Of a stretch of DNA of 15,909 bases, positions 7,524 to 13,602 are shown piece after piece. The position numbers were made by a program, and so were the translations under genes. Each line of letters opens with the position of its first letter. Position 1 is the first letter of the stretch. The notes beneath the pieces were generated by a model. The model was given only the letters and a program-made list of their open reading frames with translations. It ran no database searches and was not told the origin of the DNA. Origin of the DNA: Bacteroidetes bacterium UBA6063 (GTDB taxonomy: Bacteria; Bacteroidota; Bacteroidia; NS11-12g; UBA9320); NCBI GenBank assembly GCA_002428905.1, contig DIYD01000110.1, positions 1 to 15,909 on the forward strand, in the 5' to 3' direction.

Positions 7524-8597
7524 GTGAAAGTTTGGATCGTTAATTACGGTAATATTCTAGACCGGGGAACCAACCCCAGACTGTTGAGTTATTATAACTA
7601 TTTAGAAAAGCAAGGTCACGAACCTTGCTTTTGTTTTATCAAGAAAGGAGACGTTCAACCGGGATATAATGTCATTCAATCAAGTATTGCCGGATTATCC
7701 CGGCGGGTGTTTAAGGAACGTCCTGGGCTCATTTACCTGTACTGTCCGAATATCTTATTCTTTCCTATCTACTTAATAACCAGGCTCTTGAACATCCCTA
7801 TTGTGATCGAAAAAACGGAATGGGATTCAATAAAGCCTATTGAGAACAACAAGGATTACATCAACAAAATTCTGTATAAGCTGGATGAGATTGTCTCACC
7901 TGTATTTGCACATCTACTTGTTGTAATATCCCATCGTCTGTTTGATAAATATAAGGCAGATCGTGACGTCTTGACCTTATATCACGGTCCGTTTCTCCCT
8001 TACCATGCTCAAGCAGATTCCAAAGACCAAATCGCTCCAATGTATACACTTGGGTATATGGGTACCTTCGGCCAAAAAGATGATATAGACCTTATTGTTC
8101 AGACCTTTCAGGAACTTGCAATCTCTCGACCCAACATTAGCCTAAAGTGCATTGGTAAGGTTAGTTCTGCGATTCGCTCCAATTACAATATCAGTGGGAT
8201 CACATTTACGGGTGAAGTAAAAGCGGAAGACATTGTAAGCGAGCTTGCCGATTGCCAAATTCTTTTAGCGTTGAGAAATGATGGTACATACAGTCATTTT
8301 GGTTTCCCATCAAAGCTCACTGAATACCTGGCAACAGGCAGACCGGTCATCTCCAGTGCTGTGTCGGATATTCCGGAAACATTCACCCACCAGGAACAGA
8401 TGTTTATCGTGAAACCAGGAAATCAGGCGGAACTGAGGGAAGCCATTAACTACCTGTTGGATCATCCTGAAAAGGCCAAAACTATTGGAAAAAATGGACA
8501 ATCATGGGCTATGGAAAACTGGGATACAGAAGCTATCCTCGAGAAATGGTTGAATAAAATAATGGAGGTTACCGATAGCGGTCCATCTCCCGCTTAA
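7524..8597 (+). CDS. GT4 family glycosyltransferase, last gene of the polysaccharide cluster
   Basis: This 357-residue GT-B protein starts with GTG, 10 bases after the previous stop. The start is supported by the family-like N-terminus KVWIVNYGNILDRGTNPRL; the ATG at 7520 is out of frame and stops at once. The C-terminal donor-binding half has YTLGYMGTFGQKDDIDLIVQ (174-193) and GFPSKLTEYLATGRPVISS (260-278). Only the second Glu (E267) of the usual E-x7-E pair is clear; residue 259 is Phe. A perfect inverted repeat lies within codons 28-37. The last ten codons (EVTDSGPSPA) overlap the 3' end of smpB on the other strand by 29 bases, so the C-terminus may have been extended when the cluster was placed here. 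The likely role is adding a sugar in the cytoplasm; donor and acceptor are unknown. Confidence 0.9.
   Translation: MKVWIVNYGNILDRGTNPRLLSYYNYLEKQGHEPCFCFIKKGDVQPGYNVIQSSIAGLSRRVFKERPGLIYLYCPNILFFPIYLITRLLNIPIVIEKTEWDSIKPIENNKDYINKILYKLDEIVSPVFAHLLVVISHRLFDKYKADRDVLTLYHGPFLPYHAQADSKDQIAPMYTLGYMGTFGQKDDIDLIVQTFQELAISRPNISLKCIGKVSSAIRSNYNISGITFTGEVKAEDIVSELADCQILLALRNDGTYSHFGFPSKLTEYLATGRPVISSAVSDIPETFTHQEQMFIVKPGNQAELREAINYLLDHPEKAKTIGKNGQSWAMENWDTEAILEKWLNKIMEVTDSGPSPA
7606..7632 (+). terminator. Perfect 11-bp hairpin with T-rich tail inside the glycosyltransferase gene
   Basis: The arm AAAAGCAAGGT (7606-7616) is followed by a 5-base loop CACGA and a perfect complement ACCTTGCTTTT (7622-7632), then GTTTTATC. 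The A tract, GC-bearing stem and T tract look like a bidirectional intrinsic terminator. However, the element lies about 80 bases inside a coding sequence (codons for EKQGHEPCFCF), where a full terminator would be costly. It may be an attenuator, an RNA structure affecting early translation, or chance. Confidence 0.4.
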
Positions 8598-9021
8598 CAT
8601 CTTTGGACTTAATGTCTTGTCGCTTATCGTAATTCTTCTTACCTCGTGCCAGACCAATCTTGATTTTGGCGTAACCGGATTCTGCAAAAAACAACTCCAG
8701 GGGAATTAAGGTGTACCCCTGATCTTTCATCTTGTTTCTTAACTTCTTTAACTCGTGTTTGTTCAATAACAAACTCCGATCGCGGTATGGGGATTGTTCT
8801 ACGTACCCCGCATTCTTAAACTCTGCGATGTGCATACCCTTAATCGAAATACCAGTATCGGTTAAAAAGCAATACGCTTCTGAAATTGTGGCCTTGCCGT
8901 CTCGAAGCGATTTAACCTCGGGTCCGGTCAATACAATACCGGCATCAAACTCCTGTTCGATGAAGTATTCAAAACTTGCTTTTCGGTTTCTTATCCGTAC
9001 CTCTTTTATCTTCTTACTCAC
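8569..9021 (-). CDS. smpB: SsrA (tmRNA)-binding protein SmpB
   Basis: SmpB binds tmRNA and places it in the A site of ribosomes stalled on mRNAs without a stop codon (trans-translation). The core is unmistakable: KASFEYFIEQEFDAGIVL, then TGPEVKSLRDGKATISEAY, SPYRDRSLLLNKHELKKL, and the basic tail RGKKNYDKRQDIKSKD-KREMDR that enters the mRNA channel. The usual GTEVKS reads GPEVKS here. I prefer the GTG at 9021: it gives 150 residues beginning MSKKIKEVRIRN, the normal family length, and overlaps the upstream stop by 8 bases (GTGAGTAA). A TTG at 9051 would add ten residues (MFNELKKKRE) and a 38-base overlap. It is the last gene of the DUF4296-mutS2-thioesterase operon. Its stop lies inside the convergent glycosyltransferase gene. 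No tmRNA gene is visible in the window. Confidence 0.95.
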   Translation of the reverse strand: MSKKIKEVRIRNRKASFEYFIEQEFDAGIVLTGPEVKSLRDGKATISEAYCFLTDTGISIKGMHIAEFKNAGYVEQSPYRDRSLLLNKHELKKLRNKMKDQGYTLIPLELFFAESGYAKIKIGLARGKKNYDKRQDIKSKDVKREMDRYR

Positions 9022-9412
9022 TTCCCGCTTTTTCTTTAATTCGTTGAACAACAGACTTCTTTAATATTCGTTGTCCGGTTGTTCCGGTTGCAATGACCCG
9101 AGATCCTACTTTTGCCTCAAAACTGCAGTCCAGTTGGTTTCCTTCAAGGGCAGTTATGGTGGATGTAATTTGAACTTCCTGACCTTCTAGTGCTGGTGAT
9201 CGATGGTCAATGGTAAGTGAGGTTCCAATGCCCTCTTCATCTTCTTCCAACATCTCCAACACGAACAGTCTGCCGGCCCATTCCGCATCTCTTCCGAGTG
9301 CAAAAGTCGCGTAAAATGGGTGCACCTGACCTGCTTCAAACTCCGCAACGTCTTGTGGTCTTACTACCCGCAAGAACGTTTTTGTGTCTCCGATGTTGAA
9401 CTTTGAGATCAT
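9014..9412 (-). CDS. Hotdog-fold thioesterase, FlK-like
   Basis: This small 132-residue protein looks like a single hotdog domain of the FlK-like thioesterase group. The supporting stretch is HPFYATFALGRDAEWAGRLF (31-50), a long helix that would carry substrate-binding residues, followed by EEDEEGIGTSLTIDHRSPAL (56-75), GQEVQITSTITALEGNQLDC (77-96) and SFEAKVGSRVIATGTTGQRI (97-116), the alternating-strand pattern of the fold. It has no signal peptide, so it is cytosolic. It would hydrolyse an acyl-CoA or similar thioester; the substrate is unknown. It sits between mutS2 and smpB: its ATG overlaps the mutS2 stop (ATGA) and its end overlaps the smpB start. I place it in the fold family with fair confidence and make no claim about metabolic role. 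Confidence 0.78.
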   Translation of the reverse strand: MISKFNIGDTKTFLRVVRPQDVAEFEAGQVHPFYATFALGRDAEWAGRLFVLEMLEEDEEGIGTSLTIDHRSPALEGQEVQITSTITALEGNQLDCSFEAKVGSRVIATGTTGQRILKKSVVQRIKEKAGSE

Positions 9413-11766
9413 GCTAACTCAATTATACTAACCCCTTCACCCCCTAAACGTACATCTTCATACCGGATGCGTTTAACTATACCGCTGTTGTGATAATAAT
9501 CGCGTATGACTTTTTTCAAGATACCATCCCCTTTACCATGAATCAAACGAAGGTTATTGGCACCAATTACAACCGCATCATCGATCCATCGATCTATTTC
9601 TTTAATGGCTTCATTAGCACGCATGCCCCGAACATCCATTTCTATGGCAAAGTGTTGTTGCCTGGAAACAAAACCTACACTTACTTTCTGCTTAGCCGCC
9701 TTTTTCTTGGATTGAACAGGTTTCAAATCGCGAAGGGAATACGTCGACTTCATTATTCCGGCAACCACAACAGCCTTGTCTTTACGTATTTCCACAATTT
9801 CACCGCGACTACTGGAATTCGGGATTTTGACCTCCATCCCCACCGTTAACTTCACCTTTTCAGGACTGGTCTCGGGCTGTTCATCCGTTTTACCGATAAT
9901 CCTTTCCTTGCTCTTTTCGAGTTTTGTACGCGCTGATTTCGTTTTAGTTTTGTCTGCCTTCGCTTCCCTAATCGTTTTTATCGTCTTTTCGATTTCTGCA
10001 TTCGCCCCTTCAATTAAAGCCACCGCTTTGTGTTCAGCTGATTCAATTATTTCCTTTCTATTCTTCTCAATCGACTTCTTTAGGGCTTGATATTCAGACT
10101 TTAGTGTAGAAATATAGGCTTCCTGCTCTTTGAGCTCTAAGTCGCGTTGGTCCAACTCTTTACGCTCCACCTCAAGTGTCGCTAAAAGTTCGTCCGTCTT
10201 TTGTTGTTTGATATTTGATCGCTGACGAGCTGTACTAATTATTCGCTTAGGTAATCCAATGTTCTGAGCCACTTCCAAAGCGAATGAACTACCGGGTTTA
10301 CCCACGGCTAACTGATACAGTGGCTGTAGCTTTTTCGCATCGTACAGCATAGATGCGTTGATCATGCCTTCTTGCTTCTTAGCCAGGCTTTTGACGTTTC
10401 CAAAATGCGTGGTTATTGCTCCACGTGGCTTTTTCTTATTCAACTCGATGAGAACCGCTTCTGCCATAGCGCCACCAAAATTAGGGTCGGTTCCCGTACC
10501 TATTTCATCAATGATCAACAAGGTAGATGGATTGCTCTTCGCCAGAAAGTGTTTCATCGCGGTAAGATGACTACTGTACGAACTTAAATCATTATCGATG
10601 CTTTGATTATCGCCGATATCCACGAACATCTGCTTATAAAATCCGAGTTCAGATTCAGGATCACAACACGGCAGTAAACCACTTTGCACCATGTACTGGT
10701 TTAACGCAAGCGATTTTATAGTGACCGATTTACCTCCGGCATTTGGTCCACTGATGATGATAAAACGCTGCTCCTCGTTAAGTGCCAGATTCATCGGTAC
10801 TGTCTCTTTTTTCTTATCCTTATTAGCCAGCAACAAGAGCGGGTGATACATGTTTTTCACCGTACAGTCCGAGCTCTGGATTACAATGGGTAAGTCGGCC
10901 TGGATTTGAACGGCCAGTTCAGCTTTGGCCCGAATTAAATCGAATACCGCCATTCGCTGGCTAAATCCTTTCAAGTCAGTCAAATAAACACGAATATCCT
11001 CGGTGATCGACTTCAATATCCGTTGCATCTCACGATCACGGTCCAACTCAAGCTCTTTTTGTCGGTTAGAGGCTTCGAGTACTTCAATCGGCTCGATATA
11101 GAGAATGTTACCACCTCCTGATTCGTCGTGCATGATCCCCTTTACCTTACGCTTGTGTTCGGCAAAAATGGGAATCACCAGTCGACCTTCTTTTACGGTA
11201 ATCTCCGTTTCGGCCGTCCATTTCTTTCCAGACGCATTATTATATATGCGTTGAATTATGCTATAAGCCTCCCTTTTGTTCGATTCGATCTCCTCCAGTA
11301 AGGCAGCCAATTTTCTGCTTGCATTTTTCTTCCAGTTACCGAACTCATCAAACGCCGACGAAATACTTCGGATTATATCGGTGGGTTTTTCAAAGTCTTT
11401 AATGAGATCGGTCAGAAATGTCAAGCTGGCTTTATCGCCTTCAAAGAAGGTAAGTAGCTCTTCAACATCCGTACAGAGAGACCGAATATCTACCAACTCT
11501 TCAACGTTTAGAACCGAATGTTTCTCTGCCAGCTTTTCTAAAAAAGGGCGAACATCGATTTGTGTAATTACCGGTTGGTTTCCAGATTCAATCAGCTGTT
11601 TGTATTGTACCGCTTGATTTAACCAAATGGTCACAATTTTATAATTACTTGAGAATGAGAGTTTTTGCGCTAATTCTTTGCCAGCACGTGACCTGCAAGC
11701 CTTAACCACAAGATCACGTATCTCATCAAAACCAAGTTTCTCTTCAATGTCGTTTGGGTAGTTCAT
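9409..11766 (-). CDS. mutS2: MutS2 family ATPase with C-terminal Smr domain
   Basis: This is a full-length MutS2 of 785 residues. The lever/clamp core occupies about residues 1-320. The ATPase has Walker A GPNAGGKS (340-347), the DNDLSSYSSHL signature (391-401), Walker B LLIIDEIGTGTDP (416-428) and the TTHF switch (452-455). A charged coiled coil fills about 515-620, a KOW-like strand region 637-685, and the Smr domain about 705-785, with DVRGMR (711-716) and HGKGDG (743-748). MutS2 has no mismatch-recognition domain. It has been linked to suppressing recombination, and in Bacillus subtilis to sensing collided ribosomes and promoting their rescue. The ATG overlaps the DUF4296 stop (ATGA), and its own stop overlaps the thioesterase start. 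The downstream smpB makes a translation-rescue role attractive; this is inference. Confidence 0.96.
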   Translation of the reverse strand: MNYPNDIEEKLGFDEIRDLVVKACRSRAGKELAQKLSFSSNYKIVTIWLNQAVQYKQLIESGNQPVITQIDVRPFLEKLAEKHSVLNVEELVDIRSLCTDVEELLTFFEGDKASLTFLTDLIKDFEKPTDIIRSISSAFDEFGNWKKNASRKLAALLEEIESNKREAYSIIQRIYNNASGKKWTAETEITVKEGRLVIPIFAEHKRKVKGIMHDESGGGNILYIEPIEVLEASNRQKELELDRDREMQRILKSITEDIRVYLTDLKGFSQRMAVFDLIRAKAELAVQIQADLPIVIQSSDCTVKNMYHPLLLLANKDKKKETVPMNLALNEEQRFIIISGPNAGGKSVTIKSLALNQYMVQSGLLPCCDPESELGFYKQMFVDIGDNQSIDNDLSSYSSHLTAMKHFLAKSNPSTLLIIDEIGTGTDPNFGGAMAEAVLIELNKKKPRGAITTHFGNVKSLAKKQEGMINASMLYDAKKLQPLYQLAVGKPGSSFALEVAQNIGLPKRIISTARQRSNIKQQKTDELLATLEVERKELDQRDLELKEQEAYISTLKSEYQALKKSIEKNRKEIIESAEHKAVALIEGANAEIEKTIKTIREAKADKTKTKSARTKLEKSKERIIGKTDEQPETSPEKVKLTVGMEVKIPNSSSRGEIVEIRKDKAVVVAGIMKSTYSLRDLKPVQSKKKAAKQKVSVGFVSRQQHFAIEMDVRGMRANEAIKEIDRWIDDAVVIGANNLRLIHGKGDGILKKVIRDYYHNSGIVKRIRYEDVRLGGEGVSIIELA

Positions 11767-12104
11767 TCCTCCATCTTGTTCAATGCGTCAATCGCATCAG
11801 CCGATAGCTTCTCCATCCACTCTGGATTATCTATATAGAACTGATAGCTGCGCACCACATCTTCTTCACTTACTTTATGCAATCGATATATCTTCTGATA
11901 CGAACTATCGATTAAGTCTCTATCGTAAAATCCTTTCTGTCGTAAAACCTTTTGCTGGGCCTCTGCCAAACGTATATCCACTATGAGTTGGGTAAACTGT
12001 TCAGGAGGCATAACCTCGTTAGGCCTCTTACCCATTTTATTATAGCAGGCTTGCAGCACAAACGCAATGCAAAACAAACAAATAACTTTTATGTGCAATT
12101 TCAT
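11763..12104 (-). CDS. DUF4296 family lipoprotein
   Basis: This protein of 113 residues begins with a type II signal peptide: basic start MKLHIK, hydrophobic stretch VICLFCIAFV and a lipobox LQAC with lipidated Cys20. The mature part is short and helical. PPEQFTQLIVDIRLAEAQQK (34-53) and the YQKIYRLHKVSEEDVVRSYQFY stretch (about 69-90) match the DUF4296 pattern found across Bacteroidota, whose function is unknown to me. It would be anchored in the outer or inner membrane facing the periplasm. It is the first gene of the operon with mutS2, the thioesterase and smpB, and its TGA overlaps the mutS2 ATG. It diverges from the yggS-like gene across a 73-base gap that must hold both promoters. I see no TAnnTTTG box in its own direction. 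Confidence 0.85.
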   Translation of the reverse strand: MKLHIKVICLFCIAFVLQACYNKMGKRPNEVMPPEQFTQLIVDIRLAEAQQKVLRQKGFYDRDLIDSSYQKIYRLHKVSEEDVVRSYQFYIDNPEWMEKLSADAIDALNKMEE

Positions 12105-12123
12105 TGGGAACCCGGTGGTTTAA

Positions 12124-12156
12124 CTAACAGTTATTATAATTTTGACCCGCTGTTAG
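12124..12156. repeat. Inverted repeat CTAACAG/CTGTTAG flanking the yggS promoter box
   Basis: Perfect 7-base arms CTAACAG (12124-12130) and CTGTTAG (12150-12156) are separated by 19 bases. The spacer contains the candidate -7 box at 12137-12144. The arms sit in the 73-base gap between two divergent genes, where an operator for a dimeric regulator would be expected. The arm spacing, about 26 bases start to start, is a little over two helical turns. No regulator is identifiable, and chance cannot be excluded for arms this short. Confidence 0.35.
12137..12144 (+). promoter_or_regulatory. Bacteroidota-type -7 promoter box upstream of the YggS-family gene
   Basis: TAATTTTG is an exact match to the Bacteroidota TAnnTTTG consensus. 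It ends 33 bases before the ATG at 12178, which would give a leader of roughly 27 bases. No convincing -33 TTG lies at the usual distance; the nearest, at 12104-12106, is too far. It lies inside an inverted repeat and is the best promoter candidate in the window. Confidence 0.5.
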
Positions 12157-12177
12157 CAGCGTAGTCTACGAAGTGCA

Positions 12178-12825
12178 ATGATACAACAGAATATCAACCG
12201 AATAAAGGAGGAAATCGGTGAAACAAGCCTTATCGCGGTTTCAAAATACCGGAGTTTAGAAGAATTGCGAGAATTACACGCTTGCGGACAGCGAATAATG
12301 GCAGAAAATCGGGTGCAGGAACTCTTAAAGAAGAAACCTGAACTGCCAGAAGACATTGAATGGCACTTAATCGGACATCTTCAAACCAATAAGGTTAAGT
12401 CCATCATAGAACACACCGCGCTTATCCATTCGGTTGATTCGATGAAGCTGCTTCATGAAATTGAAAAACAGGCTGCCAAAAAAGACATAGTCTGTAATGT
12501 TCTCTTGCAAGTTCACGTTGCACAGGAAGACTCCAAGTTTGGTTTTCCAACAACTGAGCTTAGCGAGTTGATTGAAAGTGGTGCACTTAGGCAATTCCAG
12601 CACATCTGTTTTAAGGGCCTCATGTCGATGGCTTCATTAACCGTCGATTTTGATCAGGTGCGTCAGGAGTTCAAAGCTACAAAACAGCTATTCGAAACTC
12701 TTAAGCGTCATATGCCCGTTCCGGACGACTTCACTGAGTTGTCAATGGGTATGAGTGGAGATTATGCCATTGCCATAGAAGAAGGTGCTACGATGGTCCG
12801 AATTGGAAGCAAAATTTTCTCTTAA
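12178..12825 (+). CDS. yggS: YggS/PLPBP family pyridoxal-5'-phosphate-binding protein
   Basis: This 215-residue single-domain PLP protein has the alanine-racemase-like TIM barrel. K23 in LIAVSKYRS is the PLP Schiff-base lysine. The other family marks are AENRVQE (42-48; usually GENRVQE), EWHLIGHLQTNKVK (61-74), IHSVDS (83-88), KGLMSMA (146-152), SMGMSGDY (189-196), which binds the cofactor phosphate, and RIGSKIF (208-214). Members show no clear enzymatic activity and help keep vitamin B6 and amino-acid (keto-acid) pools in balance. The length is slightly short compared with the roughly 220-235 residues common in the family, but all motifs are present. The ATG follows a good -7 box and the gene is transcribed alone, divergently from the DUF4296 operon. 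Confidence 0.95.
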   Translation: MIQQNINRIKEEIGETSLIAVSKYRSLEELRELHACGQRIMAENRVQELLKKKPELPEDIEWHLIGHLQTNKVKSIIEHTALIHSVDSMKLLHEIEKQAAKKDIVCNVLLQVHVAQEDSKFGFPTTELSELIESGALRQFQHICFKGLMSMASLTVDFDQVRQEFKATKQLFETLKRHMPVPDDFTELSMGMSGDYAIAIEEGATMVRIGSKIFS

Positions 12826-12894
12826 TGTAAAAAAGCAGTCACAGGAGAAGGATTATTTCCTGAGTGTGCATCTTTTGTCAGTAAAAACATATGA

Positions 12895-12918
12895 AAATGA
12901 CCACTATATTGGTCGTTT
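12895..12918. terminator. Hairpin downstream of yggS, possible weak terminator or operator
   Basis: AAATGACCA (12895-12903), a 6-base loop CTATAT, and TGGTCGTTT (12910-12918) form a nine-pair stem with one G-T wobble; the core GACCA/TGGTC is perfect. It is 69 bases after the yggS stop and about 88 bases before the next ATG. On the + strand there is no long T tract after the stem; on the - strand the stem is followed by TTTTC. The rest of the 12826-13005 gap shows no gene. Confidence 0.3.
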
Positions 12919-12945
12919 GACTAAAAACTTCTCAAAACAAAGACC

Positions 12946-12953
12946 GAACTTTG
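12946..12953 (+). promoter_or_regulatory. Candidate -7 box upstream of the lysozyme-like gene
   Basis: GAACTTTG keeps the TTTG half of the TAnnTTTG consensus but lacks the leading TA. It lies 52 bases before the ATG at 13006. A TTTG at 12916-12919 could be the -33 element, but the 26-base spacing is too long for a canonical promoter. Weak. Confidence 0.25.
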
Positions 12954-13005
12954 CAGTTTATTTCACGTAAGTGTCCTAGGTATTAACTAAATAAAATTAG
13001 GAACT

Positions 13006-13515
13006 ATGAAGAAGTATTTATTATTTATCGGAGCGGTTGGCTTATTAGCTTTCTCTCCTTACGGTGGTAAAAATACTACTGCAGAAAACAAAAACAAACA
13101 GAATGAAGAAAAAAATTCTGAAATCGTTGTTTCTACAGAAAAAACGATCAAAGAGATTTCGGATTCTATTTGTAACGCTATCGGTGTTCCTGCCGAATTA
13201 GTTCGTGAGATTGGCCAAAACGAAAGTGGTTGGAGATGTATCAAATCACTTTCAGGAGGTACTGATTTCGGCGACTTACAGGTAATTGATGAGACATTTG
13301 ATTATTGGTATGATCGTTTAGAACTTGAAGGCGGTAAAAGCCGTTACAATTATTTGGTTGTAGGTATTCACTATCTGAAGTTCAACTACGATCGTTACAA
13401 CAGCTGGGAAAAAGCCCGTTTTGCTTATGCACGTGGATCCTGGAGAAGTGAGTCTACCTGGACTTGCCTCGAGGAGAAGTTCATGGGTAAAATCAACTGG
13501 AACAAATACGACTGA
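13006..13515 (+). CDS. Small exported lytic-transglycosylase (SLT)-like protein
   Basis: This 169-residue protein has a type I signal-like N-terminus (MKKYLLFIGAVGLLAFSPYG) and then a low-complexity Lys/Asn/Glu spacer (22-50). The folded part, about 50-165, resembles a short soluble lytic transglycosylase domain: IGVPAELVREIGQNESGW with candidate catalytic Glu73, FGDLQV (88-93) in the place of the family's GLMQI, a helix with HYLKFNYDRYNSWEKA (122-137), and FAYARGSW (139-146) where family members have AYNAG. Such enzymes cleave peptidoglycan between MurNAc and GlcNAc. The match is to motif positions only, and several usual residues differ, so it may be a divergent or binding-only relative. 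Cys56, Cys78 and Cys154 could allow a disulfide outside the cytoplasm. Arg codons are mostly CGT, which hints at strong expression. It is transcribed alone. Confidence 0.68.
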   Translation: MKKYLLFIGAVGLLAFSPYGGKNTTAENKNKQNEEKNSEIVVSTEKTIKEISDSICNAIGVPAELVREIGQNESGWRCIKSLSGGTDFGDLQVIDETFDYWYDRLELEGGKSRYNYLVVGIHYLKFNYDRYNSWEKARFAYARGSWRSESTWTCLEEKFMGKINWNKYD

Positions 13516-13576
13516 TTCCTCCTTTCTATTTCCTGACCTAATTCAATTTTCGTTTTCTACGGATACCATTTTATTG

Positions 13577-13584
13577 TAAACTTG
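13577..13584 (+). promoter_or_regulatory. Candidate -7 box within a short palindrome upstream of the coiled-coil gene
   Basis: TAAACTTG differs from TAnnTTTG at one position and ends 18 bases before the ATG at 13603, implying a very short leader. It is exactly the 8-base spacer between TATTG (13572-13576) and its complement CAATA (13585-13589). No clear -33 element is seen. The short arms make this weak. Confidence 0.25.
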
Positions 13585-13602
13585 CAATAGAATTGTATTT
13601 GT

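Noticed and set aside
7689..7704. GCCGG/CCGGC hairpin in the last glycosyltransferase gene
   Set aside because: Only 5 pairs with no T tail, within coding sequence. Arms of this size are common by chance.
1..8597. Insertion sequences, integrase or phage genes that would explain transfer of the polysaccharide cluster
   Set aside because: No transposase, integrase, terminal repeats or attachment-site duplications could be found in the window.
9022..9051. Earlier TTG start for smpB
   Set aside because: It would give a 38-base overlap and ten extra residues not expected of SmpB. The GTG at 9021 fits the family length. I cannot exclude it.
8569..9412. A tmRNA (ssrA) gene next to smpB
   Set aside because: The flanks on both sides are fully coding, and no tRNA-like acceptor end or tag frame is seen. 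The ssrA gene must lie elsewhere.
9490..11617. Several open frames of 70-119 codons opposite mutS2
   Set aside because: They lie entirely within the well-supported mutS2 gene on the other strand and show no domain features.
12842..12862. CAGGA/TCCTG inverted repeat just after yggS as a terminator
   Set aside because: The stem is only 5 bp with an 11-base loop and no T tract.
12785..12970. 61-codon open frame across the end of yggS and the gap
   Set aside because: It overlaps the 3' end of yggS in another frame, has no family resemblance and covers the hairpin and promoter candidate. Treated as chance.
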